From Nicotiana tabacum (lineage: Eukaryota; Streptophyta; Magnoliopsida; Solanales; Solanaceae): a DNA stretch of 64,000 nt. A program made the translations under genes and the position numbers. Shown here one piece after another: positions 32,577 to 45,134 of this stretch. The notes beneath the pieces were generated by a model. The model did not search any database, was not told the origin of the DNA, and worked only from the letters and a program-made list of their open reading frames with translations. The DNA lies in the NCBI RefSeq assembly GCF_000715075.1, contig NC_134103.1, positions 76,695,519 through 76,759,518 on the forward strand. Direction: 5' to 3'. Numbering within the stretch: the stretch's first letter is position 1; every line of letters begins with the position of its first letter.

Positions 32577-34173
32577 CTAGGTTAGTCTGGTCAATGTGCT
32601 TGCTATAGATGAAAACCCTTCCACGAACCGACGATAATAACATGCCAAACCCAGGAAACTCCGGATCTCTGTAACTGAAGTAGGTCTAGGCCAATTCTGA
32701 ACAGCCTCAATCTTCTTAGGATCCACTTTTATGCCTTCTGCCGATACAACATGCCCCAAAAAGGCAACTGAGTCTAACCAAAACTCGCATTTTGAAAATT
32801 TGTCATATAACTGATTATTCTTCAAGGTGTGAAGCACACTTCGAAGATGCTGCTCATGCTCCTCTCGACTGCTGGAGTAAATCAAGATATCATCAATGAA
32901 TACAACCACAAAAGAATCCAAATAAGGCTTGAGCACCTGACAACCCAAATGACATCACTAGGAACTCGTAATGCCCATACCGAGTCCGAAAAGCTGACTT
33001 AGGGACATCAGATGCCCTAATCTTCAACTGATGGTAACCAGATCTCAAATCAATTTTCGAAAATACCTTGGCACCCTGAAGCTGATCAAATAAGTCATCA
33101 ATTCTTGGCAGCGGATATTTGTTTTTGATAGTGGCCTTGTTCAACTGCCGATAGTCTATACACATCCGCATCGAGCCATCTTTCTTCTTTACAAATAATA
33201 CTAGTGCACCCCAGGGCGAGACACTGGGTCTAATGAATCCCTGATTAAGCAAGTCTTGTAACTGCTCTTTCAATTCTTTCAACTCTAGCGGGGCCATACG
33301 GTATGGTGGAATAGAAATGGGCTGAGTGCCCGGAGCCAAATCAATACAGAAGTCAATATCTATGTCGGGTGGCATCCCCGGCAAATCTGCAGGAAATACT
33401 TCTGGAAATTCACGAACAACTGGTACTGACTCCATAGAAGGGACATATGCACTGGGATCGCGAATATAAGCCAAGTAGGCTAGGCACCCTTTCTCTACCA
33501 TATGCCGAGCTTTCATATAAGAAATAACCCTGCTGGCAGAATGGCCAGGAGTTCTTTTCCACTCTAACCGAGGTAACCTCGGCATAGCTAGGGTCACTGT
33601 CTTGGCATGACAGTCTAATATAGCATGATAAGGAGACAGCCAATCCATACCCAAGATGACATCAAAATCTACCATATCAAGAAGTAGAAGATCCACACTA
33701 GTTTCAAGATTACCAATAGTAACCACACACGAACGGTAGACATGATTTACTACAACAGAGTCTCCTACCGGTGTAGATACACACACAGAAGCACTTAGAG
33801 AATCACAAGGCACAACCAAATATGAAGCAAAATAGGAGGACACATAAGAATAAGTAGATCCTGGATCAAATAGAACTGAAGCATCTCTATGGCAAACTGG
33901 AATAATACCTATAACCACAACATCAGATGACTCGGCCTCAGGCCTAGCTGGAAAAGCATAAAATTGAGGCTGGGCCCCACCACTCTGAACTGCATCTCTG
34001 GGACGACCTCTAATTGGCTGGCCTCCACCTCTAACGGTCTGACCTCCACCTCTAATGGTCTGACCTCCACCTCTAGCTGCCTGACCCCTACCTCTAGCTG
34101 GCTGAGCAGGCCGTGAAGCAACCAGTGCCGGTATGATGGCACGAGAATCTTCCCGAGATCTGTTACTCGCCAA
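32577..34173 (-). pseudogene. Gypsy B protease-reverse transcriptase, broken at the palm
   Basis: Frame 32893-34173 encodes a Gly-rich RGGGQT tandem repeat (residues 28-58), protease active site LFDPGSTYS (DPG at 103-105) and [18 protein letters not shown], then reverse transcriptase through [11 protein letters not shown] and FLVMSFGL. There the expected TNAP segment is deleted and the frame shifts. 32577-32948 resumes with [11 protein letters not shown] (catalytic pair), [21 protein letters not shown] and [20 protein letters not shown]. The deletion removes part of the fingers/palm region. Confidence 0.88.
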
Positions 34174-35408
34174 TCTAGGGCAATACCTCCTGATGTGACC
34201 AATGTTCCCACACTCATAACACCCATCCTGATGCCGTGGCTGCTGAAGCTGAAGCTGACCCAGATGGGCCGGATAACCACTGTAGTAACTCTAGAGTGGT
34301 GGTGTACTGATAGGAGCTGAATGTGCACTAAATGTTGGCTGCCTAGAGTAATGCATAATAGGACCGTGACTCCCTGAAGTACCGAGAGATACATGAAGTG
34401 CTGAATGAAACGGTCTGGGAGGATGACCCCTACCTCCAGACGAGGCACCACTGAAACCACTGAACTAATGAGGCCTCTTATCAGACCTCTTCCCTCTCTT
34501 TTGTGCAAGAACCATCTAGATTCTCCTCGCGACATTAGCAACCGCCTGAAAAGAAATTTCACTTTCGGTCTCCTTGGCCATCTGAAGCCTGATAGGGTGA
34601 GTGAGTCCCTCAATAAACCTCCTCACTCTCTCTCCCTCAGTAGGTAGTAAAAGGAGAGCATGATGGGCTAAATCCACAAAACGGGACTCATACTGAGTAA
34701 CAGTCATACTGCCTTGCTGTAGACGCTCAAATTGCTTGCGGAATTCCTCTCTCAGTGTGATAGGAAGGAACTTCTCCAGGAATAGCTGAGAGAACTGCTC
34801 CTAGGTAAGTGCAGGCGATCCAATTGGTCTAGTCAATGTATAATCTCTCCACCACCTCTTGGCAGAACCCTTTATCTGAAATACAGCAAAATCAACCCCA
34901 TTGGTCTCAACTATACCCATGTTCCGCAGCACCTTGTGGAAGCGTTCAAGATAATCCTGTGGGTCCTCAGAAGGTGTACCACTGAAGTGAACTGGAAAGA
35001 GATTAGTAAACTTATCCAGTCTCAATAAGGCCTCAAAAGACATGGCGGGCCTATTACCGGTCTGTGCCGCAACAACTGGCTGAACTACCCCAACTGGCGG
35101 GACTGGTGGGGCCTGATTCTGGGGAGCCATCTGCTCCGGAGCGGGAGTAGTGGGAGTTTGTTCTCCTCCCCCAGCCTGTGAGATGGCTGGTGCCACTAGA
35201 AATGTACCATTCTAGATTGGGACCTCCTCCTAAAGGTCTACCTGAGGTTCTTCAACAGGTGCAGCTGCTCGAGCTCTGGACTGAGCTCTACCTCGGCCTC
35301 AACCTCGGCCTGTAGCATGACCTCGGCCTCGACCTCTACCCCTGGCCATAGTTACCACCGGGGGTTCTGGTCCTGTTCATCGGTAGAGGTATTACGTGTT
35401 CTCACCAT
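34174..35408 (-). pseudogene. Gypsy B gag
   Basis: Start ATG at 35408-35406 after CTCTCACAG (MVRTRN...). 34801-35196 has FEALLRLDKFTNLFPVHFSG, DPQDYLERFHKVLRNMG and KRWWRDYTLTRPIG. 34516-34707 has MTVTQYESRFVDLAHHALLLLPTEGERVRRFIEGL. The zinc knuckle [14 protein letters not shown] is at about 34180-34230, immediately before the protease frame. Stops interrupt it between these parts. Confidence 0.85.
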
Positions 35409-35595
35409 CTGTGAGAGAATAAGAGTAAAATGGTTCAATCATCGATGATAGAATAAAATCGCATGACAGAATAAGAAAGAAGTGATATTGTTCCTAAACT
35501 TCATAGCCTCTGAGAGATAAGTACAGACGTCTCTGTATCGATCCTTCAAACTCGACTAAGCTTGCTCGTGACTCGTGAGACCTATGTAACCTAGT

Positions 35596-35607
35596 GCTCT
35601 GATACCA
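35596..35607 (-). other. Primer-binding site of Gypsy B
   Basis: Minus strand TGGTATCAGAGC, a perfect 12-base match to the initiator-Met tRNA complement, two bases inside the right LTR. Confidence 0.9.
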
Positions 35608-35609
35608 AC

Positions 35610-36401
35610 TATCACGACCTGAAATTCCCTCCTTCGGACTGTGATGGCGCCTAACATTTCACTTGCTAGGCAAGCCAACGTTAGAATAATATTACCTAAT
35701 TTTTAAATAATTTTTAAATTATTAATAATCAAGGAAATAAAAGCGGAAGCAAAGTTTGAAATATAGTGAATAATCCATAAAAATAACGGTGTCTAAATAC
35801 CATCCCAGAATTGGTGTTACAAGTGTACGAGCTTCTAGAATAAATACAAATAAGGTCTGAATAAAATAAAGTTGTCTGGGAATAAACACATAGCTAAAGT
35901 AAAATAGACGGGGACTTCAGAACTGCGGATGCCATGCAGTTATACCTCAAGTCTCCTCTCGTAGCTGAAATCTGAGCAAGTCTATGGTACGCCGCTGGGA
36001 CCAACTCCAAAATCTGCACAAGACGTGCAGAGTGTAGTATCAGTAAAACCGACCTCATGTACTGGTAAGTGCTGAGCCTAACCTCGACGAAGTAGTGACG
36101 AGGCTAAGGCGGTTCACTTACATTAACCTGTACGCAATATTAGCAACAACATCCATAATAGAAATAAATCAGGTAATACATTTATAATAATTGAAGAGAA
36201 CTCAGCAGTGATAACCAATTATCATTTCCATCAATTCTGTTGCAGCGTGCAACCCGCTCTTACCATATGTTCACATTCAATTCTGTTGCAGCGTGCAACG
36301 CACTTTCACAACCTATTCACATTCGGTTCTGTTGCAGCGTGCAACATGCTCCTCCAATATATTCATTTTAATCAAGTCTGTTATATATTTATTTCAATCA
36401 A

Positions 36402-36434
<33 letters not shown>

Positions 36435-38498
36435 TGCAACCCGATCCTCCAATATTGACTTTTAATAAGTCTGTTGCGGCGTGCAACCCGATCCTCCAAT
36501 ATTAATTTTTAATAAGTCTGTTGCGGCGTGCAGCCCGATCCTCCAATGTATCCATTTCAATCAATTCTTATAGAAGACATTTCCCCAATACATGCAATAA
36601 TTAATATAAAATTATAAGACAACAAGTATACAACAATTATGATTTAATTATGAAATAAACAATGACAAATATCAAATTATTATAGAAATCAGGGAGAAAA
36701 TAGGCAGTTTAATATTTAATATGCTAAATGTCAAATAAAAATTAAATCATATAATTCAAATAGCATGTAACAATTAATGCAGGAATTCAAGAATTAATAT
36801 TTGACAAAGAATAAGAGAGAAATAATTATGATTAAAAATAATTTATGATTTTTCAAGTAGGCAGGCAAACAATTAATTTGATGACGTATAGACACTCGTC
36901 ACCTCGCCTATACGTCGTTCACATGCAATTCACATAACAAATAAATTAAGGGTTCTATTCCCTCAAGTCAAGGTTAACCACGACACTTACCTCGCTTTGT
37001 AAATTCCAAATCAATTATTCAACCATAGCTTTTTCTTTTAAATTTGCCTCCGAAACTTCAAATATATTCACAAATAATTCAATATATTCAATACTAATCA
37101 TAGGAATTAATTCCATATGAATTTACAAATTTTCCGGATAAAAATCCGAAATTCATTAAAATATTCGGTAGTGGAACCCACGTCTCAAATCCCGAAAAAA
37201 CTTACGAAATTCGAACACCTGTTCCGATACGAGTTCAACCATACCAAATTTGTCCAATTCCGATATCAAATGGACCTTCAAATCTTAAATTTTTATTTTT
37301 GGAAGATTTTATAAAAATCTAATTTTTCTTCCATAAATTCACGGATTCATGATATAAATGAGTATGAAATCATGAAATATAATCAATATAGGATAAGGAA
37401 CACTTACCCCAATATATTCCCGTAAAAATCGCCCAAAAATCGCCTTACCCGAGCTCAAAAATGGAAAAGAGTTGAAAATGGGTCGAAAACCCATTTCCAG
37501 AACTTAAGTTCTGTTTTTGGGATTTTTACCCTTCGCGAACGCGGTCAGTGCCTCGCATTCGCGAAGCACAATTATGTGCTATCGAATTTTACTCTTCGCG
37601 AACGCGAAGGCTAATTTTCCTGGCCAGTCTCTTTCCCTCCGCGAACGCGAGGCTTCTATCGTGAAGGCGAAACTTTGAACCTCAAGCCTTCGCGAACGCG
37701 AAGCATAAAACGTGCCAGCCCAATTTTCTCTTCGCATTCGTGAGAGTACCTTCGCGAACGCGAAGAAGAACACACCAGAAGCCTGAAGTCTGCAGAAAAC
37801 CAGATTTCCTAAGTCCGAAATCATCCCGTAGCCTATCCCAAACTCACCCGAGCCCTCGGGGCTCCAAACCAAACATGCACACAAGTTTTAAAATATCATA
37901 CGAACTTGTTCACGTGATCGAATCGCCAAAATAGCACCTAGAACTACGAATCGGACACCAAATCAAAGGAAGTTTTCAAGAAAACTTTAAACCTTATATT
38001 TTTACAACCGGACGTCCGAATCACGTCAAATCAACTCCGATTCTCATCAAATTTAGCAGACAAGTCATAAATATTATAGTGGACCTATACCGAGCTCCAA
38101 AACCAAAATACGGACCCGAGGTCAATAAATCCAACATCAGTAATTTCTTAGAAATCATTAAGCTTTCAAGCTTTTAATTTTTCATCAAAATTCCATAACT
38201 CGGGCTAGGGATCTCGGAATTCGATTCAGGGCATACGCCCAAGTCCCAAATCACGATACGGACCTACCAGAATTTTTAAAATACTTATCCGGGTCCGTTT
38301 GCTCAAAATGTTGACCAAAGTCAACTTAGTTGAGTTTTAAAGCTCTATTTTCCATTTTAATCTATTTTTTACATAAAAACTTTTCGAAAAATTGTACGGA
38401 GTGCGCACGTAAGTCGAAAAATGATAAGTGATATTTTTTGTGATTTTAGAATACAGTATTACTTATTAAATTTAAAGATGATATTTTGGGTCATCACA
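35610..38498 (-). repeat. Right LTR of Gypsy B
   Basis: 2,889 bp. Differs from the left LTR by scattered substitutions, a (TA)n expansion at 36403-36430, a reduced tandem array (36236-36560), and a shorter CpG cluster that lacks about 80 bp present in the left copy. Confidence 0.93.
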
Positions 38499-39049
38499 AG
38501 GTCTGCCCAAGAAAGCATCAATTCCTCCAAATGCGAAGCTCACTGCAACCACATTAACAGCAAGCGTCACCTTATGAATTGCTACAAATGCAACAACAAG
38601 AATTAATTGAAAAAATGGCACCCAATGAAAATTCAATACTCGAGACTTCGACTGCTTGAAATGGATTTGGCAGTTGTTCCTTGTTACCTTCTTTTTCTTG
38701 TTGATGTTCTTGTTTCCGTCCTCCTGTTTTGTTTTTCTTCATTTGATCTAGCTTTATGTCTAGTTGAGACTTGAGAGTACACTGTACACAGAGACAAATT
38801 CTCCTATTGCCATGCTATAAATACCTGCAAATAACCCTGCAAAGCCAGTAATAATCATAGTTTTAACGTTTTCTTGGACAGCGCCAACACTCATCATCAA
38901 GGATACAATTGAGACTAATCCATTATTTGCTCCTAAAATTAGCTCGAAGCAACTGTGCTCTTTGGAGTAGTCAAGATCATTTTAAGGGGCTTGGTTTTGA
39001 TCATCATGGTCTTTGGGATGGTAATTTAGACTTTGTTTTGAGCAGCCAT
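38499..39049 (-). pseudogene. Vacuolar iron transporter (VIT/nodulin-21-like) homologue, 5' part
   Basis: Starts MAAQNKV at 39049, followed by an early stop. Across three frames it encodes the family signature: ELILGANNGLVSIVSLMMSVG (first membrane segment), ENVKTMIITGFAGLFAGIYSMAIGEFVSVYS, QLDIKLDQMKK, a variable Gln/Glu/Lys linker, PFQAVEVSSI and VTLAVNVVAVSFAFGGIDAFLGRP. VIT homologues are intronless multi-pass vacuolar membrane proteins that move iron or manganese. The frame runs into Gypsy B at …FLGR-P and resumes at 27457. At least three frameshifts and stops make it a pseudogene. Too broken for long open frames. Confidence 0.82.
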
Positions 39050-39375
39050 GAAAAAAGTTATTAACTTGTGAGAAATTGTTAGCTAAAGGAGAAGTCCTTT
39101 TTTCCCTTGCAAGATGTGTGTTTAATAAACTCTGTCCATGTTATTTATAGAGTAGGATGAGTAAAAAGTAAACAAAATGGCTAGAAGTGATGCCATAAAA
39201 AATTTGTGTAGTGTGGAGAGCACAAGGCTTAGTGGCAGTTGTTGCTTTATTCATTGATTGTCTTCTTGCTAAAATCTTGCATTTGCCACCCCCGTTTCTC
39301 TTAAATAGTAAAATAGATGTTCTCTTCCATATTTGCTTAAACAGTAAATAAATACTTAAAATTATACATTGTTTA
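39050..39375. other. Upstream flank of the VIT-homologue pseudogene
   Basis: No coding sequence seen. This would hold the former promoter and 5' UTR. Its right edge (about 39376) is the truncated end of Gypsy C, with no LTR at the junction. Confidence 0.4.
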
Positions 39376-39560
39376 CTAGGAACTCATAATGCCCATATTC
39401 AGTCCGAAAAGTTGTCTTAGGGACATCCGATGCCCTAATCTTCAACTGATGGTAGCCAGACCTCAAATCAATCATCGAAAACACTTTGGCACCCTGAAAC
39501 TGATCAAATAAGTCATTAATCCTTGGCAACGGATACTTGTTTTTGATAGTGACTTTATTC
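39376..39560 (-). pseudogene. Gypsy C reverse transcriptase fragment, left of Copia E
   Basis: Encodes [35 protein letters not shown] (catalytic Asp) and YGHYEFLV, and breaks off one or two codons before the MSFGL motif. It continues the frame that stops at DYRQLN (48600) on the other side of Copia E. Everything downstream (rest of pol and 3' LTR) is missing. Confidence 0.88.
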
Positions 39561-40381
39561 TGTAAGAAAAATGAATAGATAATATTGACTAAGAACAAGA
39601 AGAAAACAAGAACAACTTATCAAAAATATTGTGTCGTGACAAGCCATTGCCTTGAAAGCGATATCGGTCCGACTGGGTACAAATCGTTAAGACCGGTCTC
39701 TCCCCAAGGTTCCACAACACCTCCAAACACGTGCACTCGTGGTTGGAAGTTTGGAATTTACACATAACAATTGCCCAGAAATCGGTTGAAGAAGAATAAG
39801 AGAGCTGGAGGTGTTTTTTGTGTCCCATTATTCACAAATAAGGCTGCCTTTTGTAAGCAAAGTTGTTGGACAGTTACAGATGAAGGAATTAATCTATAGC
39901 TGTTACAGAAATTAAAGTGGAGCTGTTACAAAATTAACTCAGCTGTTACAAGAATTAAACACAGTTATTACAAGATTTAAATCATGGTTGTTACAAAGTA
40001 ATAAATTGGATGTTACAAAAGCCAATTCAAAGAGAATGAATTTTGGTAAGCATGTATTTGTACACTTTTCTGGTAGCTCAAAAAATAAAAAATAATTTTA
40101 GTAAAACTAGATTTGGATTAGGCCTCACATATATCTCGCGCGCAGGGGGGACAAATCGACCCGTTTTGCCTTTTGGATCAATTTCTCATGTGCGCGAGGT
40201 CACTCCCTTTTACTAGCTCTTTACAACCCCAACAAAGAACAATTCAATATAAGGAGAAGAAAAAAACTTTCCACAACCAATGAGGGATACTTTGTCTTCA
40301 CAAAAGACAAAGAAGTAAAGAAGAAAAAGGGACCACAAAGAAATCTTTAGCTTTGCATTATCAAGTATAATAATACCAAAA
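39561..40381 (-). repeat. Left LTR of Copia E
   Basis: Pairs with 47784-48599. Both LTRs contain a run of (C/T)(T/C)GTTACA(A/G)-type units (about 39850-40025 in this copy), apparent internal short repeats around GTTACAA. Confidence 0.9.
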
Positions 40382-40980
40382 ATCCCCTACTAATAAAAAG
40401 ACAAAAGTAGAATAAGAACAATTCTGGGCAAAAGAAGGAACATGTACTTAAGTGTCAATATCTTTTGATTTGAATTGACACATAGTGAAATGAGGCGACA
40501 ACTAACATCCACGAAGTGAAGTACTCTTGAACTGAATGAACATTAGTTGAGACCCCCACATCACATACTTTTTTCTTAATTTTATGCAAACTCCGCGATA
40601 TTAACAAAGTGCTTTCATGGTCATGCACATACCTTGGGTCTCATGAGTGCTCTAGAAAGACATCCCAGGTTTTTCATAAAAGGCGACCGCACCTTTACAC
40701 TCACGTAGGTGATTCCATCAAGTCTATCTACACATAGACCACCTTAAGGCTATGAAATCATTACGAGCAAAATAAGCTCAACCTTATAAAATACTACCAT
40801 ACGCCATAGGGATAGGAAATACAGTGCATATTGAGGTCTCATATGGCTTCGTTTGATCACAAACGGGTATCCACCATACTTTCTCAATCCATGGGCTTTA
40901 GCCCCATCCCCTCGACGTTTCAAGGATAACTCTCCTTGCCAAACCCTTGGTTAAAGGATCTGTCAAATTTCTTTCGAATC
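40382..40980 (-). pseudogene. Copia E pol 3' end and 3' untranslated region, decayed
   Basis: Between the RNase H frame and the left LTR. Polypurine-like TAGTAGGGGAT (minus strand) abuts the LTR. Nothing else open; the sequence is scattered with stops. Confidence 0.6.
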
Positions 40981-41296
40981 TTATATATTCCATGAAAGAA
41001 CACCATATTTCAACAACTGTTTTACCGCATCATGCCTAATGTAAATATGTCTTCTTTTTCTATTGTACACACTATTTTTGGCAATTCCAATTGCCGCCTG
41101 TGAGTCACAATGTAGAGAAACTGGTGAAGCTTGTCTTCCCCATAAAGGCACGTCTGCCAATAAGTTTCTCAACCACTCAGCTTCTTGGCTTGCCAACTCA
41201 AGAGCAATGAATTCAGACTCCATAGTAGATCGTGCTATACAAGTCTATTTTGAAGACTTCCATGATATAGCACCTGCACCCAAAGTAAACACATAG
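40981..41296 (-). pseudogene. Copia E RNase H, C-terminal part
   Basis: From the insertion point the frame reads YVFTLGAGAISWKSSK, stop, TCIARSTMESEFIALELASQEAEWLRNLL (catalytic Glu) and LHCDSQAAIGIAKNSVYN (catalytic Asp). The stop is a TAG where CAG (Gln) is usual. The N-terminal half (…STSGY) is at 44099-44723 beyond the solo LTR. Confidence 0.85.
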
Positions 41297-44098
41297 TGTA
41301 ACGACCCAGTCGATCATTTTGAGAGTATTAGCCCTGAACCCCTATTTATTGCTCCCTCTATTTCATTTTTGGATTTTGTGACTTATCGGGAGGATTTTTT
41401 TTTTTGGTTTCGGAGTGAAATGTGACATATAGTCCTTAAAATAGAAGTTTAAGTCGTAAGAATCGACCGTAGTTCGAACTGTGTGAAGATGACTCTGAAA
41501 TAGAGTTTCAACAGTTCCAATATCTCTGTAGGGTGATTTTGGTCTTAGGAGCGTGTTCGGATATTTAATTAGAGGTCCGTAGGTCATTTTAGCATCAATT
41601 GACGAAAGTTGAAAATTTGATAAATTTTTGGAAGGTTTGACCGGGAGTGGACTTTTTGAAATCGGGGTCGGATTCTAATTTCAGAAGTTAGAATAGGTCC
41701 ATAATGTCAATTATGACTTGTGTGCAAAATTTGAGGTCAATCGGACTTGATTTGATAGGTTTCGGCATCAGATGTAGAAGTTTAAAGTTTTAAAGTTCAT
41801 TAGTCTTGAAACGATGCGTGAATTGTATTTTTAGCATTGTTTGATATGATTTAAAGGCTCGACTAAGTTCGTATGATGTTTTAGTACTTGTTGGTATGTT
41901 TGGTTGAGGTCCCAGGGGCCTCGAGTGGATTCCGGATGGCTAACGGATCGAAAAAAGGACTTGGTGCATGGCTGAAGCAAGACTCTGCTGGTGTAACCGC
42001 ACCTATGGAGCTTTGATCGCAGGTGCGAGCTCACAGGTGCGGGCCAGGTTTTGCAGATGCGAAGGTTCGAATTGGGGGCTGTGGAGCGCAGATGCGGAGG
42101 GTTTTTCGCAGGTGCGGACTCGTACCTGCGCTTGGAGGGTCGCAGAAGCGGACGCGGGAGTTTGAGACTAGTCCGCAGGGCTTCGTGATTTTTGTTATTT
42201 TGGACTTTGCAAACTCGGTCTAGGGCGATTTTTAAGAGAATTTTCGAGGGATTTCTTGAGGTAAGTCTCTTGTGCTTATTTTTTATCAATAATCTTGCTT
42301 TTCCATTTATTTTTTCACCTAGTTAGTGTGTATTTAAGGTAAAAATTGGGAGTTGGAGGTTAGGGATTTGGTGAGTTGATTTGAGGAATTGAGTGGCAAT
42401 TTTGTGTCGAATTTTGATAATTTTAGTATGGGTGAACTCGTGGTCGAGTGAGTGTTCGTATTTTGTGATTTTTCCCGATTCCGTGACATGGATCCGGTTG
42501 ACTTTTTGGGTTGAATTTTTGATTCTTTGCTAAAGTCATAGATTTATTATTTAAAGTAGTTTCTCGTAATTGTATTCATGATATGTAATTACTTTTGGCT
42601 AGATTTGGGCCATTCAGAGTCGGAAAATCGAGGGAAAGGCCTCCTTATCGATTGATTGAGCGAGATTTGAGGTAAGTGACTTGTCTAACCTTATATGTGT
42701 GGGGGGGGGGAATCCCCTTAGGTTTTGGAACTGTTGTAACCATTTGTGATATGTGACGCCGTGTACACGAGATGAGGAGTGTGTACACGGGCTGATTATG
42801 CAAAATTCGGTTCTTGCTGATTTGTCATCTTTTGAATTCCTTAACTGAATTGTCTCTTTTTAAAAAAAAATCATTTACTGAGTTGCCTTAGCATATGTAG
42901 ACATCATGTTTAGCCTAGTATCGGATTTCTACGTGCCTTAACTCTTTCTTGCAAATTTGTGCAATATGTTTAGCTGAATTTCCTGCTTTCCTTGATTTGA
43001 ATTAAATCTTTCACTGTAAGATCCTTGCTGAAAATTCGTGTTTCCTTCGATTACATGCTGCATATTTACTTTGAGACTACGAGGCGGTTCCTCGGGAGAT
43101 CCCCTTGTACTGCATATTTACTTTTGGACTACGAGACATTTACTCGGGAGATCCCCTGTACTGCATATTTACTTTTGGGACTATGAGGCGGTACCTCGGG
43201 AGCTCCCCATGTACTGCATATTTACTTTGGCCCTGACCTGATCTCTTCACTACTCGCACATACTATCATTTTCTGCTACCCGATTACTATCTTTAAGTTA
43301 TTGCCTAAAGCGTACTAGTTGATTATAGGTCGTACCCTATGCGTGCACTACCCGTCCCATGCCTATGGTCCAAGAGGTTTTGGACCTCTATTTGGATGGT
43401 TCTAGACTTTACTTAGGTTGCTCAAAAATGATAAATCTAAGCGACAATTCAAAACAAATAGGACTGCACTTAAGGACAGTTAAAGGCTCACGTTAGCCAC
43501 CGCAATTAGCAAACAGATTTCTACCTTAGGCATTAGGCAGTTTCAGAATTGAAGAAGATTGAAGTCATTAAGCTCTATAGACATGGTTTCTATATGACCT
43601 CATACAAATATGCAAGCAATTTCAGATGCAGGGCGTCACTTTAGACCTATGATTTCTAAATTACCAGTTTGAGAGTATCTGATACTACTAAGTTGTTTAT
43701 TGAGATTACAGATTATAAGTTAATAAAAACCAATGTTCTTCCCACTAGATCAGATACCAGTGAATTGGACCGCACGTGGAGACTTCAAGGTATATCTACC
43801 AGCGTCCGCAGACCTCGGAGCCCCCCCTCCCTCCCTATCCTTACTATGTTGTTTTCCTTATTTTTCTTTAGACTCTGATGTATAGAGACACTTAGTATTT
43901 GCTCTTAGAATCTTGTGACTTGTTTCTACCGGGTTTTGAGTGTTGTAATTATGGATTTGCAATTTTATATTTATATATACAGTGTTGAGATTGGAGTTTA
44001 GTTTATTATTCATTTATTCTGCAAGCTGTTAGGCTTACCTAGTCTTAGAGACTAGGTGCCATCACGATATCCTATGGAGGGAAATTGGGATCGTGACA
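41297..44098 (+). mobile_element. Solo LTR of the Gypsy A family (2,802 bp), nested in Copia E
   Basis: Begins TGTAACGACCC, ends GATCGTGACA; duplication CATAG (41292-41296) against TATAG (44099-44103). It is in opposite orientation to element A. It shares with A's LTRs the start, the CpG palindromes (about 41995-42155), the GGGAG/CTCCC tandem units (43045-43225, four copies) and the end. No internal region remains. It splits Copia E between codons SGY and VFT. Confidence 0.92.
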
Positions 44099-45134
44099 TA
44101 TAGCCACTAGTGGAGCTAACTTCATCATTGTCAGTAACCCAGTTTGCATTACAAAATCCTTCTAAAACAACAAGAAATTTATTAAAATGCAAACACCAAT
44201 CCATAGTACCTCTCAAATACTTTAGCAAATGATGAAGAGCATTACAGTGTTCACTACTGGGGTTGTGAGTATATCTACTCAATCTACTAACAATATAAGC
44301 AATATCAAGTCTTGTATAATTCATGAGAAACATTACACAACCAATTATCTTAGCATATTCAGTTTGATAAATACTAGATTCCTTATTCTTTCTCAAGTGT
44401 ATGCTAGGATCATAAGGAGTTCTCATAGGTGCTACATCAAAACAATTAAACCTTTTCAATATTTTCTTAATATAATGAGACTGAGATAACGAAAAACCAT
44501 TAGAAGTTCTTTTGATTTTAATTCCTAAAATCACATCTGCTTCTCCAAGATCTTTCATTTCTAATTTAGAAGACAAAAAGTTCTTAGTCTCATTAATAAC
44601 ATTCACATTAAGGCCAAAGATTAACATGTCATCCACATACAGACATATAATCACACAATCTGATCCTAACATCTTGGAATAAACACAAATATCAGATGCA
44701 TTAACAACAAAATCTTTACCCACTGATGTGTTGTTAAACTTTTCATATCATTGCTTAGGTGCCTGCTTTAGACCATACACTCATACAAAGACTTTCTCAA
44801 TTTGCATACTTTATTCTCCTGTCCTTGGATCACAAATACCTCAGGTTGAGACATATAGATCTCTTCCTCTAAATCAACATTTAGGAAAGCTGTTTTAATA
44901 TCCATTTAATGTATCACTAAATTATGAATAGCGGCTAAAGTAACAAGAGTTCTAATTGTCGCTATCTTAGTCACAGGAGAATAATTGTCAAAGTCATCAA
45001 TGCCTTTCTTTTGGTTAAAACCCCTAATAATAAGTCTAGCCTTATATCTCAATTGTACCATCAGGTCTTAGTTTCTTCTTAAATATCCACTTGCTACTTA
45101 TGGGTTTACAACCTTTAGGCAAATCAGACAAGTC
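44099..45134 (-). pseudogene. Copia E reverse transcriptase and RNase H start
   Basis: 44099-44723 is open: [14 protein letters not shown] (catalytic pair), [20 protein letters not shown] [52 protein letters not shown] and [15 protein letters not shown] at the solo-LTR boundary. The N-terminal half (44724-45134) is readable only across several stops: LPKGCKPISSKWIFKKKL and VYGLKQAPKQ are visible in shifting frames. Confidence 0.85.

Larger units (their letters stand above)
27458..38498 (-). mobile_element. Ty3/Gypsy LTR retrotransposon B (11,041 bp, chromovirus)
   Basis: Reads on the minus strand. The LTRs are 27458-30485 (3,028 bp) and 35610-38498 (2,889 bp), running from TGTGATGACCC to GGTCGTGACA in coding orientation. 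The target-site duplication is TGGTC (27453-27457) against AGGTC (38499-38503), 4 of 5 matching, within the VIT homologue. The PBS matches initiator-Met tRNA perfectly over 12 bases. Domain order gag, protease, reverse transcriptase, RNase H, integrase and the C-terminal chromodomain-like region is the same as in element A, but the LTRs belong to a different family. Confidence 0.95.
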
